Assembly: GCA_944384405.1 (NCBI GenBank)
Contig: CALWTH010000040.1
Location: forward strand, 1-38,844
DNA: 38,844 nt
Reading direction: 5' to 3'
Source of the DNA: an uncultured Clostridia bacterium
GTDB lineage: Bacteria > Bacillota > Clostridia > Christensenellales > UBA1242
Shown here: positions 7,969 through 16,962 of the stretch, piece by piece
Layout: every line of letters starts with the position of its first letter
Position numbering within the stretch: position 1 is the first letter of the stretch
Translations under genes and position numbers: made by a program
The notes under the pieces: model-generated
Told to the model about the DNA's origin: nothing
What the model saw: the letters and a program-made list of their open reading frames with translations, nothing else
The model's database searches: none

Positions 7969-10900
7969 AATAAAAAAGATAAAAGAGCAAGAAGAAGTAA
8001 TAGAATCTCGTGACAAAAATCTTGTGGTGTCGGCTTCGGCAGGCAGTGGAAAAACCAGCGTCATGATTAGAAAAATTGTTGACTATATTTTAAACCACGA
8101 TATAAAAGTTAAAGACATTTTGGTGCTGACATACACAAATTTTGCAAGTGAAGAGATGAGACAAAGACTTGTGGGTGCATTAAAAGAAGTCGCACCAACA
8201 AGACAAGATATTTTTGAACAACTTGATGACTTGCCACTCGCAGACATTTCCACGTTTGATAGTTTTTGCCAAAAAATTGTCAAAAAGTACTTTTATGCAA
8301 TAAACATTGATCCTTCATTCTCTGTACTTGACAACGCATTGCAAGCGGTGTATCAAAACAGAGCGTTAAAAAACGCAATTGATATTTATAGAGAGAAAAA
8401 TCCAGATAAATATTTTTCACTTTTTAATTGTTTCGCCGATAACAGAACAGATAGAAATATTTATGACCTTGTATTGTCTATATATAATTTTTCTTGTTCA
8501 ATAATAGATTTTGATGAATTTAAAAACAACGCATTAAATCTTTTTAAAAACAATAAAGCAGAAAAACTATACAAAAGCCACTTAAATTATAAACTTAGTT
8601 ATGTTGTTGAAAACTTGACTTCACTTCATAAAGCTTGTCAAAGTTTAAATCTTGAAAAACATTGTGAATATATTGTTTCACTTTTGGTGTTCGCAAAATT
8701 TTTACTAAATAACGATGATTTTGCAAAAATTATAGACTATTGTGCGACGCAAACATTCCCAACAAAGCCACGAATAAACGATGAGTACATGGACAAAATT
8801 GTTGTTCAAAAAGATATTTTAAAGTCAGTTGTTGACAAATTAAAAGAATATGTAAGCGGAGAGGTGTATGCAAAGTCAATAAAGTATTGCAAAGACAATA
8901 CAACAACACTTATTGACCTTGTTAATGAGTTTAAACATCAGTATGACATCATAAAAAAACAAAAAAATTTGTATGATTTCAACGATATAGAAAGGTTCAC
9001 TATATCCATTTTGGAAAATGATGATATCAATAGTCAAGTCAAGTCAAAATACAAAAAAATCTTTGTTGATGAATTTCAAGATGCCAACCTAATTCAAGAA
9101 AAAATATTGTCATTAATAAAATCTGATGACAACTTGTTTTTGGTTGGTGATTTAAAGCAGGCCATTTATGGATTCAGACAGTCAAATTCAAAAATATTTG
9201 AAAGGGTGATAAAAGACTACAAAAAACAAAACAAAACTTCGGGCAAAAGTAACGCACTCAAACTCAACTCAAATTTCAGAACATCAAAATACATTTTGAA
9301 TTTTGTAAACCAAATTTTTTCTCAAATAATGACACAAAAAAGTGCACACCTAAATTACAAAAAAGATGCACAATTAAAACCACGTGCCGAATTTTTGGAC
9401 GAAGATTACAATGTTGAACTTGACATTATTTATGATGACATTGAAAAAACTGAAGACACTGTAAACGGCATATACAGTGTGAGTGGTGATACGCCATACA
9501 TTTCAAATTCTGATAAAGTTGAAGCCATGTTGGTTGCTGAAAAAATCACAACACTTTTGGGACAAAAAATTTATGATATAAAAGCCGAAGAATATAGAGA
9601 TGTTAGATATAGTGACATCTGCGTACTTTTTAGAACGCATACTCAAGAAGCACAGTTTGTTGAAGTTTTTGAAAATTATGGAATTCCACTCATAGAAAAT
9701 TCAAACCTTGACCTTGAACAAACTTACGATGTGAAAGTGCTTATTAACGCAATAAAAGTTTGTGAAAATTTCAATGATGATTACAGTCTTGCAAGTGTTA
9801 TGATGTCGTCACTTTTTGATTTCTCTTGCGATGAGATGCTAAAAATTAGACAGCAAGCAAAAACAACTTTTCATGAGTGCGTAACAAGTTATGATTTTGA
9901 AGATGAAATTAAACAAAAGATAAATAATATGCAAAAAACTCTTGAAAAGTTTTATGATGATTATACGTTTAAAGGGTTGTATTTTGCACTAACCGAACTT
10001 AATAACACAACAAACTACACATATAAACTTTCATATTTACCAAATGGACTTTCAAGAAAAAACAATGTTTTGATGTTCATATCTTCATTTGTAAATTCGT
10101 CTTTTAATTTTAGCGCAGGCAGTTACATATCATTTTTGAAAAATAACACAAGAAATATAAAAGCGACAAGTGAGGCAACTTCTTTTGACTGCGTCACGTT
10201 GACGACCATGCACGCAAGCAAAGGACTTGAATGGCCAATAGTATTTTGTGCTTCGCTTGGTCAAGATTTCAATAAATCGCCAAAGACTAAAAAAGTCATG
10301 CTGAGTGAAGAACTTGGAATTGGAATAAAATATTTTGATGAACTTTCTAGGAAAAAATATGAAAGCATATTTTATGATGTGATAAAACAAAAAAACGCCG
10401 AAGATGAGTATGCTGAAAAATTAAGACTTTTATATGTTGCACTAACGCGTGCAAAAAATAAACTCATTTTAATAGGCTCAACAAACAAACTTAGTTATGA
10501 AAAATTTAGTAGCGAGCATGAGATACTTTCTCAAAGAACATTTCTTGATTTAATCGTAAGAAGTTTGGACACTGACAGCATAAAATGTTTAAACAACCAA
10601 AAAAATTGCGATATGTTTCATAATAAAAAACTTGTGTTGAATGTTGTATGTCAAAGTGCTTTTTCTAGTAAAAAAGAACAAAAAATCAGTGCAACCAATA
10701 TTGGTGATGACATTGGACTTGATGAGTACATAAAGTTAAATTACAAAAATCAGATTCAAACAACAATTGCTCAAAAAAATTCAGTTTCAAGTGTGCTTAA
10801 AGATGAATTTGAATACACAAGTCAAAATTTTCAACCAAATACACTGAAACTTGATGAACATTTAAGTTCTCAAAATTCTGCCGAAATTGGAATTATTTAT

Positions 10901-11377
10901 CACAAGATTTTGGAAAGTATAAATTTTGACAACAACATTGATATCGATGAAATAGAAAATATAATTTCAAAAATTCGAGAGAAAAAAGAATATGACGAAA
11001 ATGTGCTCAATCAAATTGATAAAAAGTTGGCTTTAAAAAACGCACTTGTTGTGCAAAGTTTAGCAAAAAGTCACGTAACGATGAAAGAACATAGTTTTGT
11101 TATGCAACTAGCATATAACGAAATTGAAAATTCTTCTGTGCAACAAAAAGTGCTTATTCAAGGAGTTTGCGACCTTGTTGTAAAAGACAAAGACGATGCC
11201 ATTTTAATTGATTATAAATTCTCATCAAAAACGCCCGAAAGTCTCATAAGTACTTACAACAAACAACTATATCTTTATAAATTAGCGATTGAAAAAGGAC
11301 TTTTTTGTCATGTAAAAAAGGTGTATATTTTAAGTTTAAAGTTTGCAAAACTTATTGAAGTTATTCCACATAAATAA
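7961..11377 (+). CDS. addA: ATP-dependent helicase/nuclease subunit A (AddA)
   Basis: 1138-residue UvrD/Rep-type helicase fused to a RecB-type nuclease; it unwinds and degrades DNA ends for recombinational repair together with AddB. Visible motifs: Walker A AGSGKT (27-32), Walker B FVDEFQDAN, motif III GDLKQAIYGFRQSN, motif V TTMHASKGLEWPIVF, motif VI LLYVALTRAKNKL, and nuclease D1084-Y-K1086 in ILIDYKFSS near the C-terminus. Length is a little under the usual 1200-1240. The start ATG at 7961 lies inside the end of addB and is preceded by CGGAGG, so the two are translationally coupled. Confidence 0.96.
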   Translation: MSEIKKIKEQEEVIESRDKNLVVSASAGSGKTSVMIRKIVDYILNHDIKVKDILVLTYTNFASEEMRQRLVGALKEVAPTRQDIFEQLDDLPLADISTFDSFCQKIVKKYFYAINIDPSFSVLDNALQAVYQNRALKNAIDIYREKNPDKYFSLFNCFADNRTDRNIYDLVLSIYNFSCSIIDFDEFKNNALNLFKNNKAEKLYKSHLNYKLSYVVENLTSLHKACQSLNLEKHCEYIVSLLVFAKFLLNNDDFAKIIDYCATQTFPTKPRINDEYMDKIVVQKDILKSVVDKLKEYVSGEVYAKSIKYCKDNTTTLIDLVNEFKHQYDIIKKQKNLYDFNDIERFTISILENDDINSQVKSKYKKIFVDEFQDANLIQEKILSLIKSDDNLFLVGDLKQAIYGFRQSNSKIFERVIKDYKKQNKTSGKSNALKLNSNFRTSKYILNFVNQIFSQIMTQKSAHLNYKKDAQLKPRAEFLDEDYNVELDIIYDDIEKTEDTVNGIYSVSGDTPYISNSDKVEAMLVAEKITTLLGQKIYDIKAEEYRDVRYSDICVLFRTHTQEAQFVEVFENYGIPLIENSNLDLEQTYDVKVLINAIKVCENFNDDYSLASVMMSSLFDFSCDEMLKIRQQAKTTFHECVTSYDFEDEIKQKINNMQKTLEKFYDDYTFKGLYFALTELNNTTNYTYKLSYLPNGLSRKNNVLMFISSFVNSSFNFSAGSYISFLKNNTRNIKATSEATSFDCVTLTTMHASKGLEWPIVFCASLGQDFNKSPKTKKVMLSEELGIGIKYFDELSRKKYESIFYDVIKQKNAEDEYAEKLRLLYVALTRAKNKLILIGSTNKLSYEKFSSEHEILSQRTFLDLIVRSLDTDSIKCLNNQKNCDMFHNKKLVLNVVCQSAFSSKKEQKISATNIGDDIGLDEYIKLNYKNQIQTTIAQKNSVSSVLKDEFEYTSQNFQPNTLKLDEHLSSQNSAEIGIIYHKILESINFDNNIDIDEIENIISKIREKKEYDENVLNQIDKKLALKNALVVQSLAKSHVTMKEHSFVMQLAYNEIENSSVQQKVLIQGVCDLVVKDKDDAILIDYKFSSKTPESLISTYNKQLYLYKLAIEKGLFCHVKKVYILSLKFAKLIEVIPHK

Positions 11378-11459
11378 TGTTCAATTTTTATATGAAATTA
11401 AATATAAAAAAAATAATTTAAAAAAATAATAAAAAAATCAAAAAAAATATTAAAAAATA

Positions 11460-11493
11460 TTAGTTAAAAAAAACTTAATGTGATATACTACAC
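11460..11493 (+). promoter_or_regulatory. Extended -10 promoter of the AT-hook membrane protein
   Basis: The 147-bp gap after addA (11378-11524) is almost pure A/T. A weak TTAGTT (11460-11465) and a clear extended -10, TGATATACT (-10 hexamer 11484-11489), precede AGGGGAAG and the ATG at 11525. The 15-mer TGTGATATACTACAC (11479-11493) recurs with one mismatch at 35103-35117. Confidence 0.55.
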
Positions 11494-11524
11494 TCGAAAA
11501 ATGTAAAAAAAGGGGAAGTATATC

Positions 11525-14500
11525 ATGCTTTTAAGTGTCATTGATAACGTAACAAACTTCTTGTATAGAGTAATACAAGACAATCTGAGTGTTGACATTA
11601 TTTTTTATATTGCACTTGGATTTACTGCGCTCATGATGATTATTTTTATGCTCAAGTCACGCTTTGCATATGAAGGTAGACTTGAAAGGTCACTCGAAAA
11701 ATTAAACAGGTGGCTTTATTCTCACCAACAAATTGATGAGTCAAATTTGGTGGAATTCAATAGTCTTATCAAAAAGACACCAAGACTATTAAGATACCAT
11801 TGGCAACAATATATGCTATATCGCGAACATGAGCCAAGCCACTATCTTAGTATGTACAATCTTATTGAAAAACCACTTCACACAAGTGGTTATGGTTCAA
11901 ACATCAAGAATTTCCTTGGAATATCAGCGGTCACCATGCTTTTGTCATTCCTTTTGACTTTCATTAGTTTCAATGGCACACTGACCGTAAGTTCAATAAC
12001 AACATCATTAATTGCACCACTTGCAGTGCTATTAATATCTGTTATTTTTGTCATACTGCTTCGTGCGTCACAAAACTTTAATTTGTCTAGCCTTTACCAA
12101 AATTTACATATTTTTGATAGATACGTGGATAAAGCATCTACAACAATACCTAAATATGTTGATTTTGAAATTTTGTTCACACGCAAAGAAATTCGTGGTG
12201 GAATACCTGTACTTAACGAATATCTTGAAAAGCGTGCAAGACAAGAAGCAGAGGAACTTGAACGTGCTCGTCAAAACGCTGTTGAACATGAACAATATAA
12301 TTTTGAAAATGCAGGAATTGATGGCTCTCTCATCTTGGATAGGGCTATGAAAGAATCTGAAATATTCCTTAACACAAGACAAAGAATATTATCTCAAGTT
12401 CAGCAACTTGAAAGTGAAATTGATTCATTAAAAAGAAATTACGAAAATACTTCAAAAGACTATCAAAGAAAACTTCAAGCAAGTAAAGAAAATATTGAAA
12501 GACTTCGTCAACAACAAGAAGAGTCAACAAACCGTATTGAAGTCAATTACATAAGAAAGCAACAGCAAGATGAAATCAAAAAACAAGAGCAACTTGAAAA
12601 AGACCAAGATGATGCAACAGTTCGCTATGACCAAGAAACCGCGACACTTAAAGAGCAGATAGAAAAATTAAGAGCAGAACTTGAAGAGAAGAAGCAATAT
12701 GTCACTACTGCTATGATGAGTGAATATGACACATTCTCAACAAAAGTATACAAAGCAATTTTAAATGACGTTCAAACCAAGCATAAAGAAGAAGTTGACC
12801 AACTTGCATCTGAAAAAGAGGAAGCAGTTAAAGAACTTGAAAAAGAAAAAGAAATCAACGCAATTAAAGATGGCGTCATTGATGATTTAAGACAACTTAT
12901 TCATAAGGAAGAAGAGCAAAATCCTCAAATTGAACAAGAAGAACAAACAGTTGAAAGTGAGGCACAAAAGCAAGAGGCAGAAGTTGAAGGTGAACAAGTA
13001 GAGCAGGAAGTGGAACAACCTGATGCCCAAACAGAAGAAACAAAACCTGAAGATGAGAACAAGCCACTAGAAGACCAAATGGATATTGACAGCGTGACTG
13101 TTGATGAAAATCAAGAAAGTCAAGAACAAGATGAAGAGCAACAATCACAGGAGCAACCAGAAGAAGAACAGCCACAAGGTATTTATGATGAGAATGGATA
13201 TTTCTGGTATGAAGACGGCACTTATTATGATAATAAAGGGCTTTATCATGCGCTTGACGGAAATGTTTATGACCAAAACGGCAATCTTGTTGAGAAAGCT
13301 CCAGAGCAAGAAAATCAAGAGCAAGAGCCAGTAGCCCCAGTTGAAGAAGTTAAGGAAGAAGAAAAGCCTTCCGAAACTAAAGTCGAAGAGGTCGAAAAAG
13401 AAGAGGGAAAACCAGAACAATCACAAGCCGAGTTGCCAAAAGAAAGTCAAAAAGAACAAGAAGAACCACAACAATCAAATACATTAGAACAAGCAGAGGA
13501 AGAACAAACTGAGCCAAAAGCAGAGCCAAGTGAGACTAAGACTGAGCAAGATGAAAGTCCAGCGAAGTCAGAAGAACCAGTAGTTGAACAAGTTGAAGAA
13601 AGCAACAAAGAGCCAGAGCAAACAACTTCCGAGCAGTCACAAGACGAATTGAAACTAGTTAGTGAACCAAAGGCAGAGGAAAAGGGTGCAGAACCACAAA
13701 CTGATGTGGAAACCAAACCTACTGAGGCAGAGGCAAAATCAGATGATAATGTAATGATGACAGAGCAATCTGAGCAAAAGCCAAAAGCAAAACGTGGTAG
13801 ACCACGCAAAACACCAACCGAAACCGAAGAAAATAAAACCCCTAAAAAACGTGGTAGACCAAGAAAAACCACAACATCAAAGCCAACCACAAAAGTCACA
13901 ACAGGTAAACGTGGTAGGCCAAGGAAAACTACGGAAGAAGTTGAATCAAGTCAACCAACCAAAAAGCGTGGTAGACCAAGAAAGTCAACTTCAACCACCA
14001 CTGCAACAAAGACTTCAACTGGTAAACGTGGTAGACCAAGAAAGTCAACCACTGCCACACCAAAGAAGTCAACGCAGGGTAAGCGTGGTAGACCAAGAAA
14101 GACAACTTCAGCAACCACTACGCCAAAGACCACAACAGGTAAACGCGGTAGGCCAAGAAAAAATCAAGATGAACTCACTGCAATAAGCAATCAAATAATT
14201 GAAGAAAGCAATCGTTTGATGGAGCAACAAAATGAACTCAACAGACAACTTGGTGAAACATTGCAACAGATAAAAGAGCAGCATGAAAAAGCCGCACAAG
14301 ATAATCAGGCAAGTGTTGAACCAAAAGAAAGTGAAAACTTGGCTGAAACTCAGGCTGATTTAAAAGCCGAAGCAATGCCAGAAACTGTTGCAGAGCCAAC
14401 AGAACAACATGTTGAACAAACAGAGCCAACAATAGATGCTCAAAAGTCTACAGAGCAGCCTGAGCAAACTGCCGATGATTTAGCAAAAGATACAACACCT

Positions 14501-14734
14501 ACTCAGACAGAAGATGAAAGTCAAAAAGAAGCACAACCAGAAGTTGAATCGCCAGTTGAAACATCACAAAATATGGAACAACAAGGAATGACAGAAACTG
14601 AGAGTGTAAAAAATCAAGACTTAACACAAACTGAGAGTGATTTATCTAGCGGTGAGGCAGACAAATCAAGTGAAGACGGCGAAAATCCACAAGATAGTAA
14701 AAAAGATAAAAAAAGAAAACGTGGACGTAGATAA
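11525..14734 (+). CDS. Membrane-anchored coiled-coil protein with seven AT-hooks
   Basis: 1069 residues, no family recognised for the whole protein. Order: transmembrane helix about 25-43; a basic loop; helices about 130-149 and 158-179; a long coiled coil about 225-465; a Glu/Gln/Pro-rich low-complexity region from about 470; a Tyr/Gly/Asp-rich insert at about 552-590 (YDENGYFWYEDGTYYDNKG); seven copies of KRGRPRK between residues 756 and 879, spaced 19-21 residues and separated by Thr/Ser/Lys linkers; a short coiled coil about 880-925; another acidic region; and a basic C-terminus (KKRKRGRR). K/R-G-R-P is the AT-hook core, known to bind the minor groove of AT-rich DNA. The positive-inside rule places the C-terminal part in the cytoplasm, so the hooks would face the nucleoid. 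AGGGGAAG precedes the ATG. It has its own promoter and terminator. Confidence 0.75.
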   Translation: MLLSVIDNVTNFLYRVIQDNLSVDIIFYIALGFTALMMIIFMLKSRFAYEGRLERSLEKLNRWLYSHQQIDESNLVEFNSLIKKTPRLLRYHWQQYMLYREHEPSHYLSMYNLIEKPLHTSGYGSNIKNFLGISAVTMLLSFLLTFISFNGTLTVSSITTSLIAPLAVLLISVIFVILLRASQNFNLSSLYQNLHIFDRYVDKASTTIPKYVDFEILFTRKEIRGGIPVLNEYLEKRARQEAEELERARQNAVEHEQYNFENAGIDGSLILDRAMKESEIFLNTRQRILSQVQQLESEIDSLKRNYENTSKDYQRKLQASKENIERLRQQQEESTNRIEVNYIRKQQQDEIKKQEQLEKDQDDATVRYDQETATLKEQIEKLRAELEEKKQYVTTAMMSEYDTFSTKVYKAILNDVQTKHKEEVDQLASEKEEAVKELEKEKEINAIKDGVIDDLRQLIHKEEEQNPQIEQEEQTVESEAQKQEAEVEGEQVEQEVEQPDAQTEETKPEDENKPLEDQMDIDSVTVDENQESQEQDEEQQSQEQPEEEQPQGIYDENGYFWYEDGTYYDNKGLYHALDGNVYDQNGNLVEKAPEQENQEQEPVAPVEEVKEEEKPSETKVEEVEKEEGKPEQSQAELPKESQKEQEEPQQSNTLEQAEEEQTEPKAEPSETKTEQDESPAKSEEPVVEQVEESNKEPEQTTSEQSQDELKLVSEPKAEEKGAEPQTDVETKPTEAEAKSDDNVMMTEQSEQKPKAKRGRPRKTPTETEENKTPKKRGRPRKTTTSKPTTKVTTGKRGRPRKTTEEVESSQPTKKRGRPRKSTSTTTATKTSTGKRGRPRKSTTATPKKSTQGKRGRPRKTTSATTTPKTTTGKRGRPRKNQDELTAISNQIIEESNRLMEQQNELNRQLGETLQQIKEQHEKAAQDNQASVEPKESENLAETQADLKAEAMPETVAEPTEQHVEQTEPTIDAQKSTEQPEQTADDLAKDTTPTQTEDESQKEAQPEVESPVETSQNMEQQGMTETESVKNQDLTQTESDLSSGEADKSSEDGENPQDSKKDKKRKRGRR
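13790..14161 (+). repeat. Seven in-frame AT-hook repeats
   Basis: Seven imperfect repeats of about 57-63 bp, each with a core close to AAACGTGGTAGACCAAGAAA encoding KRGRPRK. The linkers vary more than the core, and the core DNA also varies at synonymous positions (CGT/CGC, AGA/AGG), so the peptide motif is being kept. Confidence 0.9.
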
Positions 14735-14744
14735 CAAAAATTAA

Positions 14745-14776
14745 GGCAAATGATTAAGAAATCATTTGCCTTTTTT
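14745..14776 (+). terminator. Rho-independent terminator of the AT-hook gene
   Basis: GGCAAATGATT (14745-14755), AAGA loop, AATCATTTGCC (14760-14770), then six T. Perfect 11-bp stem just after the stop at 14734. Confidence 0.9.
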
Positions 14777-14792
14777 GTTTTAAAAAACAATG

Positions 14793-14821
14793 TTGATTTT
14801 GTTATAAATTTGTGATAATAT
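14793..14821 (+). promoter_or_regulatory. Promoter of the 14841-16845 envelope gene pair
   Basis: TTGATT (14793-14798), 17 bp, TAATAT (14816-14821); AAGGAGAG follows before ATG 14841. An alternative -10 GATAAT (14814-14819) gives a 15-bp spacer. Confidence 0.5.
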
Positions 14822-14840
14822 ATGCATAAGGAGAGAACCG

Positions 14841-15767
14841 ATGTCAAAGTCAGGATTTTTTAATAAGAAATTCATATTGATTACTTTATCTATTTTGGTA
14901 ATCATTGCCATTGTTGTTGGTTTTATATTTTTGTTTAGACCAAAAGTGGATTTGAACGCACCATATGATGACACTTATTCACTTGTCAATAATGAAGATT
15001 TTAACTATGTTGTTGAACAAAATGAAAACATTTATCAAATAATTAACACATTGACAGATGCCAGCAGTGAAAGTTATGGCACTATTAAACAAAGTTTTTA
15101 TGATATAAACACCATAAATTCAATTATTTTACAACAAAAGCAGTTTTTGCTTGAAAATTTACTTTTTACAGAAGATAAAGATAATAATATGCTTGAACTT
15201 CAAAAAAATATCAGCAAAAAACGTGATGAACTTTCACAAAATATTGAAGATTGCAAAGCCTACATAGATCAATATTTAACAAACTCCGCCGTTGAAATAT
15301 ATCCCAATGATGATGCAACTTTCAACTATATTGTTAATTATTATGACTATTACACCACTTTTTCACTCAATTTAACTAGTTATTTCAAACTAATTTCTGA
15401 TGTGTTTGACAATTATTTAATTGATACGTTCACAGTCAATCCGCTTTCAAAGGCAAATTTAAAGTCTTTGATGTATTGGGCAGAAAAAATTTGCGACAAT
15501 TATGTAAATTCTGATATTGAAAAAAATGCACTAACTCAGGCAACTAGTCATGTTGTTGATTTTGAAAATTCACTTGTGCTAGACGATGCGACATATTTTG
15601 AAAACACAGCATATTATGATGAACTTTTATCAAATTTTGATGTACTTAGTTTTAATGACATAATTGATAATCTTGCAAAAAATACCTTTGATGAGTATAT
15701 TGCATCTTTGCAGGGTGAACAAAATACAAGTGCTTATGCACTAAAAAACAATTTTTATTTTGTATAA
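14841..15767 (+). CDS. Membrane-anchored extracytoplasmic protein of unknown function
   Basis: 308 residues. A short basic N-terminus (MSKSGFFNKK) is followed by one hydrophobic helix at about 11-33 (FILITLSILVIIAIVVGFIF), with no cleavage or lipobox, so this is a signal anchor. The rest is mainly helical, rich in Asn, Asp and Tyr, with no motif I recognise. The ATG has AAGGAGAG upstream. The next gene, a lipoprotein of similar helical character, begins 10 bp after the stop, so the two are probably cotranscribed and may act together at the membrane surface. Confidence 0.72.
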   Translation: MSKSGFFNKKFILITLSILVIIAIVVGFIFLFRPKVDLNAPYDDTYSLVNNEDFNYVVEQNENIYQIINTLTDASSESYGTIKQSFYDINTINSIILQQKQFLLENLLFTEDKDNNMLELQKNISKKRDELSQNIEDCKAYIDQYLTNSAVEIYPNDDATFNYIVNYYDYYTTFSLNLTSYFKLISDVFDNYLIDTFTVNPLSKANLKSLMYWAEKICDNYVNSDIEKNALTQATSHVVDFENSLVLDDATYFENTAYYDELLSNFDVLSFNDIIDNLAKNTFDEYIASLQGEQNTSAYALKNNFYFV

Positions 15768-15777
15768 GGGGTGAGAT

Positions 15778-16845
15778 ATGCGAAAAATTAAAAACATTAT
15801 ACTAGCCTTTGTTTTGATATTATCAGTGGCGACATTTTTTGTCGGTTGTGGCGAAGAGGTAGATCCAAACTTTTATATGCAAACAAGTAAAAAGTTTAGT
15901 GATTTCGTCCAATCAGTTTGTTTAAATTCTGATTATCAAAATGGCGTGACATATGAAGACAGGGTAAGTGATATTTTGGCTGACATAAAAAACGGTACAC
16001 TTTCAAATGAAAATTCCAAACTCTATACAGAACTTGAAACTGTTTATGATTCCATATTTATTTCTTCATTTCATTTTTTGCAATCTTTTAGTTCGACATT
16101 AAGTGTTTCGCCTAATCAGGATAATTTGACAATAGATGCACAAAATGCCTATCTGGACTTTGAAGAACAAATAGATGTGACACTTGATCAGTTGGAACAA
16201 TTTAAAACATCATTGCATAAATTTGATATCCAGGTAAATATTCAAAATCCCTTTGACATAACTTCTTTGCAAGTTCTCAAAGACTACAAGCGCTCACTTA
16301 TAGATTTGTGTCTTGAAATTGTCAACCTTGACAATATGTTTATATCAATTTGTGAAAATTATATATTTACTTCATATTCTTCATTTGTAAATGAAAATGG
16401 CGAATATATTGAACTTTCTGAAACAGAACTTAGAAATCAAAAAAATTTAGCAAATCTTAAAAGTGTTGTTGCAACAATCACTCCTGCAATTGAATATTTG
16501 AATGCCTTTGATGGAAGTTATGTACCACTTAAAAACGATAAGTTTTTTACCACACTTAGCGATTATTCAAAAATTCAAATAGCAGGTGATGATGCAAATC
16601 AAACTGCAACAGTGGAAGAGTTGCAACAGTTTTTGACAATATATAATTATTATCAAGATGATTGTGAATTGTTTTATAAAAGCTTAGAAAACGTAGATTT
16701 TAAACAATTTGCAAATTGCAACTTTAATCCAAGCGTCTATGCAAAAGATGACGCACAAAAGTTCGCATATGCTAGTAAAATACTTTCATTTATTGATCAA
16801 AGTGTAATAAATCTTTATAATGTAAATATTGCACTTTGTGAATAA
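15778..16845 (+). CDS. Lipoprotein of unknown function
   Basis: 355 residues with a lipoprotein signal peptide: MRKIKN, hydrophobic core, then lipobox FVGC with the lipidated cysteine at about residue 24. The mature part is helical, with aromatic-rich helices. It is 10 bp downstream of the membrane-anchored gene, with GGGGTGAG before the ATG. I find no family. A hairpin repeat with a terminator follows (16893-16926). Confidence 0.75.
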   Translation: MRKIKNIILAFVLILSVATFFVGCGEEVDPNFYMQTSKKFSDFVQSVCLNSDYQNGVTYEDRVSDILADIKNGTLSNENSKLYTELETVYDSIFISSFHFLQSFSSTLSVSPNQDNLTIDAQNAYLDFEEQIDVTLDQLEQFKTSLHKFDIQVNIQNPFDITSLQVLKDYKRSLIDLCLEIVNLDNMFISICENYIFTSYSSFVNENGEYIELSETELRNQKNLANLKSVVATITPAIEYLNAFDGSYVPLKNDKFFTTLSDYSKIQIAGDDANQTATVEELQQFLTIYNYYQDDCELFYKSLENVDFKQFANCNFNPSVYAKDDAQKFAYASKILSFIDQSVINLYNVNIALCE

Positions 16846-16855
16846 AAAACTGCTT

Positions 16856-16960
16856 AAAGATAAAATCTTTTTTGAAAGCAACAGAAAAATAAAAGGAACT
16901 TTGCAGTAAAAGTAAAGTTCCTTTTTATATTAGGTTCAAAACAATAGAGTAAAAGTCGCT
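16856..16960. repeat. Dispersed hairpin element, copy A (contains a terminator)
   Basis: About 105 bp filling the gap between convergent genes. It opens with AAAGAT-AAA-ATCTTT (16856-16870), then TTTTGAAA, and holds AAGGAACTTT (16893-16902) paired with AAAGTTCCTT (16914-16923) plus a T-run, which should terminate the lipoprotein transcript. It aligns colinearly with copy C at 37247-37360 (shared AAAAGGAACT, AAGTAAAG, TTCAAAA and CAATAGA blocks). The centre and right flank also resemble the terminator at 24486-24533. It stops where the convergent gene's stop codon begins (16963). Confidence 0.65.
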
Positions 16961-16962
16961 TT

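Noticed and set aside
13447..13899. Open frames on the reverse strand and other frames across the low-complexity part of the AT-hook gene.
   Set aside because: They mirror the repetitive Glu/Gln/Lys codons, have no start signals and encode biased composition.
13790..14161. CRISPR-like spacing of the repeats in the AT-hook gene.
   Set aside because: The repeats are in frame, code for KRGRPRK with synonymous variation, and the intervals are low-complexity coding sequence rather than unique spacers.
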